Source: Adineta ricciae
Lineage: Eukaryota; Rotifera; Eurotatoria; Adinetida; Adinetidae
Assembly: GCA_905250025.1 (NCBI GenBank)
Contig: CAJNOJ010000461.1
Coordinates: 1-64,000 of the forward strand
Length of the DNA stretch: 64,000 nucleotides
Direction of reading: 5' to 3'
In this document: piece by piece, positions 1-12,614 of the stretch
Position numbering within the stretch: the first letter of the stretch is position 1
Layout: every line of letters starts with the position of its first letter
Program-made: the position numbers and the translations under genes
The notes under the pieces: model-generated
What the model was told of the DNA's origin: nothing
Databases searched by the model: none
The model's input: only the letters and a program-made list of their open reading frames with translations

Positions 1-405
1 AACTACTGTAGAAGGGAGCTCCAGAGTTTATTGACTATAACAAAAGTTTTATTGATCGCTGTCAAATGTTAATCGGAGTAAAAAACAGTCATCAAAAACT
101 ACTCCCTGTGTGTCAGTTCCTTCGTGAACAAACATCATCGGTATGCTTTTTTCGGAATCTTCCTCCTTATCTTTACATTCGATGAGCCAATATGCAAAAT
201 CTAGTCTTGCTCTGGGCACATTTCGACAGATGATCTCAGTCCATTGTTCACTCTTCGTCGACCACGACCATGTGTCGTTGAGTGCTTGACCACTTCCTGC
301 TAATCCACCAAAGATGAATAACGTTGATGTTGTTTCGATCGAATCACCGCCATGTGCTGCACGGGCCATGGGAAAAGAGGACGACGAACGATGTTCGCTC
401 CGTCT
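1..405 (-). pseudogene. RABEPK-like kelch relic, C-terminal end only
   Basis: The reading frame from 369 down to 49 matches the last two kelch blades of the intact gene at 23046-24142, including the closing FDDCFLLRL segment. Upstream of about 400 the similarity stops and the sequence jumps to the spacer that normally precedes the PPR 3' end. The junction falls on a GATGTTCG word that occurs at both parental sites, suggesting a deletion through short homology. The first half of the protein, with its start and propeller closure, is absent. It could still be transcribed but should not make a folded propeller. Confidence 0.75.
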
Positions 406-506
406 AGAGCGATGATGAAGGCGTGGTCATTCATGTCCTCGAAAGGTTTCAACCATTTATTTTCAACTACTTTTCAATTAATCAACAAACAAATAACGAA
501 AAGTCT

Positions 507-3500
507 TCAAAAATAATCGTTACACGAACATTGCCCGTTTTTATGAAAGTGATGAATTCGATTCGCATCTCGAACTATTATTTCACATTGACGAATTGCA
601 GCGATCAACTTTGTTGCTCGATCTAAAACACAAATTCATCAAATGAATTACTCACATCAAACATCAAATCAACACTTACGACAATCGCCACACACTCTCA
701 AGTTCTTCATGATTTGAATTCTTTTCGCGTGAGGATTAGCCACGAAATTTTATGCCATCGCAAGTCGCTCACTATGACCACAGAGAACCGATTCGACACT
801 TTCATCTTCACCCATCGTTCGAGTTATCCAACTGGAATCGTACTCATGGCCATGTGCGACTAATTCTTTTGACATTTTCTGGACTTCACGATAGATTTCG
901 TCTGATCGAGGATGAGATATGTCATGAGCGCGAAATTCCTACAATCAAATCATTTCATATTACTTCAAACAAGACATCGTAAGTCGTGTTCGGACTTACA
1001 TACATTTCTCCATCAACTACAGTCGTTGATGTACCGATCTTCTTCTTTGCTCCGGATTTTCTGTGTTGAGTTCGAATATGTGATGCCTTTCCTATGTCAC
1101 CAGATGATGCATAGGTGTTCGCAAGAAGAACTTTAGCTGCTGTCAAGGAATCTTTCATGGACGGAAACAATCTCTTCAGTTGATCATAGATATTCTGTGC
1201 TAACTGAGCATTCTTATCATTTCTTGCACCCGACAACAACGCCACTAAAAGAAAGGAAAAGAAACACGATCAATACGTTGATTTCAGCTATGCTGTTGTC
1301 CTTCAGTGGAGGAATTATCTGAAACGATAACACTTACTGTGCATATCTACGACGGGTGGATACGAACGTTCGAATTCATCGATCAACGTCTGTGCTTCAT
1401 CGAACAAAGATGCACGAGCAAGGCAATCGATCTACACGAAAAGCAACGGTGATTGAACACTTCCTCCAACTAGATTAATCAAGTTTGTCAATATACCATG
1501 GTCGTCCACACTGTCGGTGTTTTCGGTTCAATCTTTTCAAAGATAGAGCGAGCTTGGTCAACTAGGCCAGAGTGTGAACATGCATTCAATATGCAAATAT
1601 AAGTCACTTCATGGATGAACTCTTTGGGCATTTGAGAGAACAGTTCAAGAGCTTGCATACCCATTCCATTGAGACCATAACAATTGACTAAATATTAAGC
1701 TTTCATAGCGAATTGATCGTCAACAAACAATAACTTTAGTCTTCCATACTCATTGTTGTGTATAGAAATGCGTGTCTTTGAGAAGTGTCTTCGAAAATCT
1801 TTCGTGCATTGTCTATACATCCAGTTTTACCCTACGAAAGCGATCCGTTTACGATGAAACAGACGAAATGACCTTTATCTTACCCACATATCAATCAGAG
1901 CATTGCGAATCTGACTATCGAGAAGAATCGATTCAGGTATTTGGTTGATTGTTGGTTCGACAAGTGAAAGATCACCGATGAGTGCTAAAGCTTTGATAAC
2001 GCACAAATAAATAATCGTTTCCGGTTCTAAACCTTCACGTTTCATTCGATAAAACAGTTGCATAGTTTTTTTCCCTTGCTTTTCATCGTTGAATCCATTC
2101 ATAAGATTCCCGTAACTGACTATCGATCTTTTCATTTTCGAAAACATTATCTCCGCCGTGAATGTGTCCCTACATTTGATTAACGCATCTAACAGAGAAG
2201 TTGCCACGTAATCATCCGAATAAAATGATGCTGGCATTCTCTTCGAAATCGTTTTTGCCAAAGCTAAAGCTTCTGGAGTTCGCAATTGAGCACAAGCGCT
2301 GAACACGAGACTTGTGTTGACATGGTCAGGATGTTCAATTTCTCTGAAGAGGTCAACAGCTTTGTCTGCTTGATTATTCTCAATATAGCCTAAATGAAAA
2401 CAGTCAACTGGACTCAGTTACGTGAGACATATCGATATACCTTTCATCATCGCTCCATATATAGGAAGCGTCTTTTTCGTTTCTAGTGTAGTGAATATGA
2501 GTTCCGCATGTTCCACATCTCCACATTTCACCAGTGCATCCAGTAAAGACGTGATAATGAACTCATTCTGAAGAAATGACTGGTTCATAATTGATAAGAC
2601 GTGTTTCGTCAAATTCAGTGCTTCTGGCGTTCGTAGCTGCGCACAAGCATTGAAGAGGAGATTGATAATAATCGCATCAGGAGGATCGATCTTCTCGAAT
2701 AGATCAATGGACTTTTGTGCTTGATTACTCGCAATATAACCTGAAAAACAACTCAATTCAATGCACACAGATACAAAATATACATACCTTTCATCATTGC
2801 ACCGTACATAGGAAGTTGCTTTGTCTTTATTGTCTCGAATATCTTCTCAGCGTGCTCTACATCTTCACATTCCACCAATGCATTCAATAACGATGTAACC
2901 AGACGATGATTTGAGTGAAATGTCTTTCGTGTTTGCTGTGACACCTTTTTCATGGCGTCCAATGCTCGTTGCGTCTTCAGATCGGCACAAACTTGGAAGA
3001 ATACAACAAGATTCACCTCACTCGGTGTTTGGATTTGATGAAAAACTTCGAATGCTTTCTGTGCTTCATTGTTTGTCAGATATCCTACAAGAACTTGTTC
3101 TATTTTTATACTAACGTGCACATGAAATAAGTCACCTTTCATCATCGCGCCGTACATAGATGGAACTTTTGTCTTTGTGTCATGAAATAGTGTTTCAGCA
3201 CTTCGAATATCACCACATTGCACTATGAAAAGCAAAAGACATGCGACGGACAATATATTGATGAAACTTACTGTACATATGGATGAGTGATGTCACTATG
3301 TATTCATTTTCCTTCGTGTGTGAGGAAACAAGATCATGAATCGCTTTACCACTTCGAATATCTTTGAGACGAGCACATGCTTTCAGAGCCTGTGCAATCA
3401 CCGATCTTGACAGAGTTTCGTTGTTGTTTTTTTGATGTTGATGAAAAAGTTGAAGTGCTTGTTGGAATTGTTTGCTATCGTTCAATGTCTTCAATCGATC

Positions 3501-3590
3501 GCCGAGACTACAAGCGAATCTGATGATTGTGGTTCCTTTAAGGAGACTCATGAGAGGCACTAAACCATAATTTAATGATGGTCTCCACAT
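507..3590 (-). pseudogene. PPR-DYW copy 1, nonsense codon in the DYW domain
   Basis: Eleven exons are recognisable: N-terminal exon (start MWRPSLNYGL at 3590), short linker exon, three P-L-S triplet exons, then the six exons of the C-terminal PPR, E and DYW part. Splice sites look usable. In the DYW exon the codon after HSERLAMA is TAA (750-752) where every other copy has TGG, the result of CC to TT on the plus strand at 750-751. This removes the CGDC-H zinc ligands and the terminal CSCNDYF block. C-to-U editing cannot repair a UAA codon. The TATA-like motif upstream (4034-4050) is also altered. Most likely a young pseudogene, although a truncated PPR protein without deaminase is possible. 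Confidence 0.8.
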
Positions 3591-4264
3591 GAACTAACTT
3601 TGTAGAAGTAACTTGCGACCTAAAGTACGACAAATGTCAAGAAAAGATTTTTAAACGAGACCAAAGATAATTACGGCGACGAATAAACGAAAAGAAAGCC
3701 TTTTCTTCACGAAAGAAAATAGATCGGGTTAATTTCGGCTTAGAACAGCGTGTGTCTTCACTTCGAGAGCGAATGCATCGATCGGAAGCTAGAACGAAAA
3801 CCAACTAAATGTCGTTTTCGTCGATTCGATGGAAAGACAGAAACCTAATTAGACTTTCATTGCTGCAATAATTTTCTATGCACTTTAGGAAGTGACTGTA
3901 ATATGGACATTAAAGTTCGAATTAATAGAGTTTCTTAAAATAACATTCATTCATTCATTCGTTCGTTCGAGACAAGACAAGAGAAGAACCTATCGCATTT
4001 CATTAGTGGTTAACGAAAATTGATATGAATAAATATGTATAGATGGTGCTGGAGTGTTGATCACCATATGCTAAAAAAGACATCGTTATCAAAAGCTTCT
4101 CCTTGGGTGTGTGTTACTGTATGATGATATACTTTCAATCGGAACATCACCCTGTGTTGTGTATGCATAACATAAGACCAAAAGCCGATGGGCGATCTTC
4201 ATCATCTCTGGAGTAATCATGAAGGTGTAATCATTGCCCGTCTTCCAAAGGTTTTAACATTCTA
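3591..4264. other. Array spacer between PPR copies 2 and 1
   Basis: No gene is seen. The stretch is the 5' flank of PPR copy 1 and the 3' flank of copy 2, and is similar to 12615-13320. It holds a short CATT/CGTT tetranucleotide run near 3945-3970 and the degenerate TATA motif at 4034-4050. A transposable element interrupts its left-right continuity at 4265. Confidence 0.6.
4034..4050 (-). promoter_or_regulatory. Degenerate array promoter motif upstream of PPR copy 1
   Basis: On the minus strand this is AGCACCATCTATACATA, against AGCGCCATCTATAAATA upstream of copies 3 and 6. The TATA core has become TATACATA. It lies about 440 bp upstream of the copy 1 start codon. Promoter function is inferred from conservation and TATA resemblance only. 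Confidence 0.4.
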
Positions 4265-5191
4265 ACGGGTGAGTCAGAAACAATGAGTCTCTCTGTATTT
4301 GACGAATATCTCTATTATAGTTTGACGTGAATACTTGAGTTTGCTTTACAAAAGATAGCTCGTGAAATTCTCTACAAATTCTGATAGCAAGAGTTCTTCC
4401 AACGAATCATCCTAAAATTATACCAAGTCAATCTAACAATGCCCTAAATAAGCCCACTTTCAAATACGCATTTTATAAAACTAACCATTTTAATTCTTCA
4501 AACTAGATAATTAGAAAACTCTCTTTTGATGTCAGACTACTGTGTCGTTAGACTCGCTTTTCCAAATAAAGTTGAAACGTGGCTGTTTGAAAACAATTCC
4601 GAGTGTCCATCGGTCAGTGTTCTTGAAACGTAAGTAGGAACTATCTGATTGTTCGGTTCCGAGTCTTCATCATTGCAGCAACTAACTTTGTATCACACTA
4701 TTTCCATGAGAACTAGAGAGAAAACATTTTACTTTAATTTTTCAACAGATCTGAATGAGTAACAACGGCTCATTAGTCTGTCGAATCCAAAATTATAAGG
4801 AACTTCAAAGTAAGATTTTTTGAATGAAACTAGCGGACAACCAAGGTTAGACTTTTCCAGTTAAATTGGCAACACATCGAAATGACGTTTACACCAACTG
4901 ATAGAGCATTTCACCGACTATAAATTCCCCCAGCAAAATTTTCTCCAAGTGAACGAAGGAACTATAGAATGGTAAATTTGAGCGACAGTGTTTTGAAATT
5001 GGACCGCTTAAAGGCATTGTAAGATTGACTTGGTGTAATTTTACGGAGACTCTTCCGAAGAATTCTTTCCTTCAGGATTTGTAGAAAATTTCATCTACTG
5101 TCTTTTGGAAAGCAAACTCGAGTTTTCACGGCAAACTATAAGAGACATATTCACGAACCATAGAGAGCCACCTTCTTTCTGACTCACCCTT
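4265..5191. mobile_element. MITE-like element with TA target duplication
   Basis: The left end reads ACGGGTGAGTCAGAAA and the right end is its inverse, TTTCTGACTCACCCTT, with one mismatch. Both ends are flanked by TA (4263-4264 and 5192-5193), and the empty site is visible in the paralogous spacer near 13255, where the same flanks are joined around a single TA. Inverted similarity runs well inward: 4318-4445 resembles the reverse complement of about 5010-5143 with scattered mismatches. No open frame of useful length is present, so it is non-autonomous. TA duplication is typical of the Tc1/mariner superfamily. It lies just 3' of PPR copy 2. Confidence 0.85.
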
Positions 5192-5237
5192 TATTTTCAA
5201 CTCTTTTCTATTTAATTCACAAACAAAGGACAAAAGT

Positions 5238-8200
5238 CTTCAAAAATAATCGTTACACGAACATTGCCCGTTTTTATGAAAGTGATGAATTCGATTTGCA
5301 TCTCGGACTATTATTTCACATTGACGAATTGCAGCGATCAACTTTGTTGCTCGATCTAAAACACAAATTCATCAAATGAATCACTCACATCAAACATCAA
5401 ATCAACACTTACGACAATCGCCACACACTCTCAAGTTCTTCGTGATTTGAATTCTTTTCGCGTGAGGATTAGCCAAGAAATTCCATGCCATCGCAAGTCG
5501 CTCACTATGACCACAGAGAACCGATTCGACACTTTCATCTTCACCCATCGCTCGAGTTATCCAACTAGAATCGTACTCATGGCCATGTGCGACTAATTCT
5601 TTTGACAATTTCTGCACTTCGCGATAGATTTCGTCTGATCGAGGATGAGATCTGTCATGAGCTCGAAATTCCTATAATCGAATTATTCCATATTGCTTCA
5701 AGGAAGAAACTATAAGTTATGTTCAAACTTACATAAATTTCTCCATCAACTACAGTCGTTGATGTACCGATCTTCTTCTTTACTCCGGATTTCATGTGTT
5801 GAATTCGAATATCAGCCGCCTTTCCTATGTCACCAGATGATGCATAAGTGTTTGCAAGAAGCACTTCAGCTGCTGTCAACGGATCTTTCGTGGATGGAAA
5901 CAGAGTCTTCATTCGATCATAGATATTCTGTGCTAACTGAGCATTCTTATCATTTCTTGCACCCGACAACAACGCCACTAAAACAAATGAAAAAAAATTC
6001 AATGAATATATTGATTTCAGCCATGCTGTTGTCCTTTAGTGGAGGAATTATCTCAGATGATGACACTTACTGTACATAGCTATTGCGGCTCGATGCGAAC
6101 GTTCGAATTCATCGATCAACGCTTGTGCTTCATCGAACAAAGATGCACGAGCAAGGCAATCGATCTACATGTAAAGCAAAGATAATTGAGCACTTTCTTC
6201 AATTAGATTAATCAAGTTTGTCAATATACCATGGTCGTCCATACTGTCGGTGTTTTCGATTCAATCTTTTGAAAGATCGAGCGAGCTTCGTCAACTAGAC
6301 CAGAGTGTGAACATGCATTCAATATGCAAATATAAGTCACTTCATGGATGAACTGTTTTGGCATATGAGAAAACAGTTCAAGAGCTTGCATGCCCATTCC
6401 ATTGAGACCATAACAATTGACTAAATATGAAGGATTTAAAGCGACTTGATCTTCAACAAACAATAACTTCAGTCTTCCATACTCATTGTTGTGTATAGAA
6501 ATGCGTGTCTTTGAGAAGTGTTTTCGAAAATCCCGTGTGCTTTGTCTACACATCCAGTTTTACCCTACGAAAGCGATCCGTTTAACATGAAACAGACGAA
6601 ATGACCTTTATCTTACCCACATATCAATCAAAGCATTGCGAATCTGACTATCGAGAAGAATCGATTCAGGTATTTGGTTGATTGTTGGTTCGATAAGTGA
6701 AAGATCACCGATGAGTGCTAAAGCTTTGATAACGCACAAAAAAATAATCGTTTCCGGTTCTAAACCTTCACGTTTCATTCGATAAAACAATTGCATTGTT
6801 TTTTTCCCTTGCTTTTCATCGTTCAATCCATTCATAAGATTCCCGTAACTGACTATCGATCTTTTCATTTTCGAAAAGACTATCTCCGCCGTGAGTGTGT
6901 CCTTACATTTGATCAACGCATCTAACAGAGAACTGGCGACATAATCATCCGAATAAAATGATGCTGGCATTCTCTTCGAAATCGTCTTTACCAAAGCTAA
7001 AGCTTCTGGAGTTCGCAATTGAGCACAAGCGCTGAACAGGAGACTTGTGTTAACATCGTCAGGATTTTTAATTTCTCTGAAGATGTCAACAGCTTTGTCT
7101 GCTTGATTATTCTCAATATAGCCTAAATGAAAACAGTCAACTGGATTCAGTTACGTGAGAATATCGATATACCTTTCATCATCGCTCCACATATATGAAG
7201 CGTCTTTTTCGTTTCTAGTGTAGTGAATATGAGTTCCGCATGTTCCACATCTCCACATTTCATCAGTGCATCCAGTAAAGATGTGATAATGAACTCATCC
7301 TGAAATAATGTCCTGTTCATAACAGTAGAGACGCGTTTTGTGAAATTTAACGCTTCTGGCGTGCGTAGCTGCGCACAAGCATTGAAGAAAAGATTTGTGA
7401 TGATTGCATCAGGACCATCGATCCTGTTGAATAGATCAATGGCCTTTTGTGCTTGGTTACTAGCAATAAAACCTGAATAAAAAGACGCAACAAGATTCAG
7501 TTATGTGTGACATATTGATGTACTTTTCATCATTGCTGCACATATAGGGAGTGTCTTTTTCGTTTCTATCGTACTGAATATGAGTTCTGCACATTCCACA
7601 TCTCCACATTTCATCAATGCATCCAGTAAAGATGTGACAATGAAGTCATTCTCAAAAAATGACTTGTTCATCATTGTGGAAACGCGTTTTGTGATATTTA
7701 AGGCTTCTGGCGTTCGTAGTTGCGCACAACCATTGAAGAGAAGATTTGTGATGATCGCATCAGGATGATCGATCTTCTTGAATAGATCAATGGCTTTCTC
7801 TGATTGATTAATTGCAATATAACCTAAATAATAACTGAATACAGTACTGACGGGTACAAAACATACGTACCTTTCATCATCACACCGTACATAGGAAGTA
7901 GCTTTGCATTTATTGTGTCGAATATCTTCTCAGCGTGCTCTACATCTCCACATTCCACCAATGCATTCAATAACGATGTAACCAGGCGATGATTTGAATG
8001 GAAATTTGTTGGCGTTTGCTGTAACATCTTTTTCATGGCGTCCAATGCTGGTTGCGTCTTCAGAACGGCACAAACTTGGAAGAATACAATAAGATTCACC
8101 TCACTCGGTGTTTGGATTTCATGAAAAACTTCGAATGCTTTCTGTGCTTTATTGTTTGTCAGATATCCTACAAGAACTTGTTCTATTTTATACTTTCTTG

Positions 8201-8670
8201 CACATGAAATAAGTCACCTTTCATCATCGCACCGTACATAGATGGATCTTTTGTCTCCGTAGCATGAAACACTGTTTCAGCACTTGAAATGTCACCACAT
8301 TGCACTATGCGAAGAAAAGCATGCGACGGACAATAGATTGATGAAACTCACTGTACATATGGATGAGTGATGTTACTATGTATTGATCATCTTTGGTGCG
8401 TGATGTAACAAGAGCATGGATCGCTTTACCACTTTGAATATCTCTTAGATGAGTACACGCCTTCAGAGCTTGTGTGATCGTTAAACTGGACAGAATTTCA
8501 GTATTGTTTTTTTGATGTTGATGAAAAAGTTGAAGTGCCTGTTGGAATTGTTTGCTATCGTTCAATGTCTTCAGTCGATCGCCGAGATTAGAAGCGAATC
8601 TGATGATTGTGGTTCCTTTAAGGAGACTCATGAGAGGTACTAAACCATAATTTAACGATCGTCTCCACAT
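5238..8670 (-). CDS. PPR-DYW protein, copy 2 (four P-L-S triplets)
   Basis: Probable organellar RNA-binding protein of the plant-type PLS class with a C-terminal DYW cytidine-deaminase-like domain, about 930 residues from 12 exons. The N-terminus [10 protein letters not shown] is basic and hydrophobic, compatible with a mitochondrial presequence. Four central exons each hold one P-L-S triplet ending in G-x-MMK-G/S, with the second splicing through AAA-A/GT to give Ser. After them come a short S/E-type region, the E/E+ stretch, then GHSERLA, CGDC-H, REIIVRD-like, HHF and CSCNDYF. The HxE and CxxC zinc and catalytic residues are kept. I found no stop or broken splice site. A MITE lies 47 bp past the stop. 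C-to-U editing activity is inferred from the family, not shown. Confidence 0.85.
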
Positions 8671-8838
8671 GAACTAATTTTGTAGAAGCAATTTGCTATC
8701 TAAATTAAGACAAATATCATGAAATCGCTTTGAAACAATACAGAAGACAATTAGGACGAATGAGCGAAAATCAAGTAACTACCTAGATTCAAAAGTTGAC
8801 CAGCTAAAGTATTGGCCAGAAAACTTGATCTGAACAAA

Positions 8839-8855
8839 TATTTATAGATGGTGCT
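8839..8855 (-). promoter_or_regulatory. Putative TATA promoter of PPR copy 2
   Basis: Minus-strand AGCACCATCTATAAATA, 169 bp upstream of the copy 2 start codon and matching the motif before copies 4 and 6 in sequence and distance. The AGATGGCGC-type half also resembles the bilaterian CTCF core, so an insulator role is an alternative. Confidence 0.5.
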
Positions 8856-8883
8856 AGAGACCATTAAAAGTGTCAAAGTTTTA

Positions 8884-9500
8884 TTAATCATTATCAAATA
8901 CAAAACGTAGTAAAAACCATTCATGAAAAACTACTCCCTGTGTGTCAATTCCTCCCTGAACAAAGATCATCGGTATGCTTTTTTCGGAATCTTCCTCCTT
9001 ATCTTTACATTCGATAAGACACTATGCAAAATCTAGTCTTGCTTTGGGCACATTTCGACAGACGAAATCAATCCACTGTTCACTCTTCGTCGACCACGAC
9101 TATGTGTCGTTGAGTGCTTGACCACTTGCTGCTAATCCACCAAAGATGAAAAACGCTGATGTCGTTTCGATCGAATCACCGCCATGTGCTGCACGGGCTA
9201 TGGCAAAAGAGGACGACGAATGATGTTCGTTCCATCCACATCACCTTGAAGGTAGAGACGTTCTTTGTCAAGTGATAACAAACAATGACCATGGCGCTGC
9301 TCAGTTAGTGATCCATATGCTGGAACACACGACCATGTTTTGAAAACTAGAAACGCCACGCGATTCACTTCATCAAGAACATAGACGATTGAAGAAAAAG
9401 CGACAACTGTGGTCGAATGGCTGACACGTAGCGGAGGTGAGCGAGATTTACTGTGAATTTCGAACCAGTCAAATGGAACAAGAGACGTTAGGGAAGGCAT
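8884..9500 (-). pseudogene. RABEPK-like kelch relic with internal deletions
   Basis: It starts like the intact kelch gene (MPSLTSLVPFDWFEIH) but within 40 residues jumps from the first blade into exon 2, losing most of exon 1 and the intron. A second deletion, between two GATGG words, removes the MDGRTFF to PPRW segment and shifts the frame, giving an early stop near 9198. The remaining C-terminal blades are present out of frame down to about 8884. The relic at 16973-17604 has the same two deletions, so both were present before the unit was duplicated. Confidence 0.85.
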
Positions 9501-9874
9501 CTCTCGGATAAAGAAGACAATAACTTCAATTAAGTCTCTTTTCTGTTCTTGCTGCTAAAAACATCGAAGTTCAAGATCTCGAAAAGCTATCGCGTTCAAT
9601 TCTTGGTCAAAGCACTTTACACATGTGAACAGATATTTATCGAGGATCCCGCAGTGTTGTTAACCGTACCAATACGCACAATTATCAAAAGCTTCTCTTT
9701 CAGTCGAAGGATCACCTTGCGTTGTATATCCATGTCATAAGACTGAATAACGATGGCGGATGTTCGTTCTCTCTAGAGCGATGATGAAAATGTGCTCATT
9801 CATGTCCTCAAAAGGTTTCAACCCTTTATTTTCAACTCTTTTCTATGTAATCGACAAACAAAGGACAAAAGTCT
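9501..9874. other. Array spacer between kelch relic and PPR copy 3
   Basis: Nothing codes convincingly. A 63-codon plus-strand frame at 9549-9740 is repeated at 17638-17829, but both copies belong to the duplicated spacer and there is no domain or codon bias to support it. The segment is the 3' flank of PPR copy 3. Confidence 0.5.
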
Positions 9875-12614
9875 TCAAAAATAATCGTTACACGAACATT
9901 GCCCGTTTTTATGAAAGTGATGAATTCGATTTGCATCTCGAACTATTATTTCACATTGACGAATCGCTGCGATCAACTTTGTTGCTCGATCTAAAACACA
10001 AATTCATCAAATGAATTACTCACATCAAACATCAAATCAACACTTACGACAATCGCCACACACTCTCAAGTTCTTCGTGATTTGAATTCTTTTCGCGTGA
10101 GGATTAGCCACGAAATTCCATGCCATCGCAAGTCGCTCACTATGACCACAGAGAACCGATTCGACACTTTCGTCTTTACCCATCGTTCGAGTTATCCAAC
10201 TAGAATCGTACTCATGGCCATGTGCGACTAATTCTTCTGAGATTTTCTGCACTTCGCGATAGATTTCGTCTGATCGAGGATGAGATGTGTCATGAGCGCG
10301 AAATTCCTACAATCAAATCATTTCATATTACTTCAAACAAGACATCGTAAGTTGTGTTCGAACTTACATAAATTTCTCCATCAACTACAGTCGTTGATGT
10401 ACCGATCTTCTTCTTTGCACCGGATTTGGTGAGTTGAATTCGAATATCTGATGCTTTCCCGATGTCACCACACGATGCGTAAGTGTTCGCAAGAAGAACT
10501 TTAGCTGCTGTCAAGGAATCTTTCGTGGATGGGAACAATCTCTTCAGTCGATCACAGATAGTCTGTGCTAGCTGAGCATTCTTATCATTTCTTGCACCCG
10601 ACAACAACGCCACTAAAACAAATCAAAATAAATCCAATGAATACGTTGCTTTCAGCCATGCTGTTGTCCTTCAATGGAGGAATTATCTCAGATGATAGCA
10701 CTTACTGTGCATAGTCATTGCGGCTGGATGCGAACGTTCGAATTCCTCGATCAACGTCTGTGCTTCATCGAACAAAGATGCACGAGCAAGGCAATCAACC
10801 TACACGAAAAGCAGAGGTGATTGAGCAGTTCCACCTCCTTCAACTTGAATAATCATGTGTGTGAATATACCATGGTTGTCCACACTGTCGGTGTTTTCGA
10901 TTCAATCGTTTGAAAGATTGAGCGAGCTTCGTCAACAAGACCAGAGTGTGAACATGCATTCAATATGCAAATATAAGTGACTTCACGAATGAACTCTTTG
11001 GGCATTTGAGAGAACAGTTCAAGAGCTTGCATGCCCATTCCATTGAGCCCATATGAGTTAACTACGAATAAGCACAAAATTGAACATTGTGGTTGACATA
11101 ATCACAGAATAAATAGATGCATACTCATCGTTGTGTATGTAAATGCGTCTGGCTCAGAAATGTTCGCGTAAATCTCTTGTGCTTTGTCTACACATCCAGT
11201 TTTACCCTACCAAAAATGACTCACTTAACACGAACTAAACGCTATGTTCTTTGTCTTACCCACATATCGATCAAAGCATTGCGAATCTGAGTATCAAGAA
11301 GAATCGATTGAGGTAGTTGGTTGATTGTTTCTTCGATAAGTGAAAGATCGCCGGTGAGTGCTAATGCTTTGATAACACACAAGGAAGTGATGATATCTGG
11401 CTCTAACCCTTCACGTTTCATTTGGTAAAACAATTGCATCGTTTGTTTTCCTTCTCTTTGGTCGTTGAATCCGGTCATCAGATTTGCGTAGGCGATCACC
11501 GGTCTTCTCATTTTGGAGAAAACGACCTTCGCAGTGGACGTATCTCCACATTTGACCAGTGCATCTAGCAAGGAAGTGGTTACATAGTCATTTGAATAAA
11601 ATGACGACGACATGTTCTTGTAAGTCTGTTTAACTAAACTTAAAGCTTCTGGCGTTCGTAGCTGCGCACAAGCATTGAAGAGGAGATTTATAATAATCGC
11701 ATCAGGACGATCGATCCTCTTGAATAGATCAATGGCCTTTTGTGCTTGATTACTCGCAATATAACCTGAATATCAACTCAATTCAATCCACACGGGCATA
11801 AAACATAGATACCTTTCATCATCGTACCATACATAGGAAGTTGCTTTGCCTTTATGGAGTCAAATATCTTCTCAGCGAGCTCTACATCTCCACATTCCAC
11901 CAATGCATTCAACAACGATGTAACCAGGCGATGATTTGAATGGAAATTTGTTGGCGTTTGCTGTAACATCTTTTTCATGGCGTCCAATGCTGGTTGCGTC
12001 TTCAGAACGGCACAAACTTGGAAGAATACAATAAGATTCACCTCACTCGGTGTTTGGATTTCATGAAAAACTTCGAATGCTTTCTGTGCTTCACTGTTTG
12101 TCAGATATCCTACAAGAACTTGTTCTATTTTATACTTTCTTGCATATGAAACTAGTCACCCTTCATCATCGCACCGTACACAGATGGAACTTTTGTCTCT
12201 GTGCCATGAAACAGTGTTTCAGCGCTTCGAATATCACCACATTGCACTATGAAAAGCAAAAGACATGCGACGGAGGATTGATTGATGGAACTTACTGTAC
12301 ATATGGATGAGTGATGTCACTATGTATTCATTTTCCTTCGTGCGTGAGGAAACAAGATCATGAATCGCTTTACCACTTCGAATATCTTTGAGACGAGCAC
12401 ATGATTTCAGACCTTGCGCAATCGCCGAACTTGACAGAGTTTCGTTGTTGTTTTTTTGATGTTGATGAAAAAGTTGAAGTGCCTGTTGGAATTGTTTGCC
12501 ATCGTTCAATGTCTTCAATCGATCGCCGAGATTAGAAGCGAATCTGATGATTGTGGATCGTTTAACGAAAGCCATGAGCGGTGGTAAGCCACCATTTAAC
12601 GATCGTCTCCACAT
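9875..12614 (-). CDS. PPR-DYW protein, copy 3 (two P-L-S triplets)
   Basis: Shortest member, ten exons and about 730 residues. The N-terminal exon begins [19 protein letters not shown], a variant shared with copy 4. Only two triplet exons remain: the YLTNN-type exon, and a hybrid whose start is [14 protein letters not shown] and whose end is the final-triplet exon finishing at RNALIDMW. The hybrid suggests an unequal exchange that deleted one or two triplets. The C-terminal exons are complete: [33 protein letters not shown], the HSERLA/CGDC exon and the terminal CSCNDYF exon. With fewer motifs it should bind a shorter RNA stretch than its neighbours. No disabling change found. Confidence 0.85.

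Noticed and set aside
752..1136. Plus-strand frames across the PPR E and DYW exons
   Set aside because: They are mirror frames of the minus-strand PPR exons and recur only where those exons recur.
9549..9740. 63-codon plus frame repeated at 17638-17829
   Set aside because: Repetition follows from duplication of the array spacer; no start context, domain or substitution pattern supports coding.
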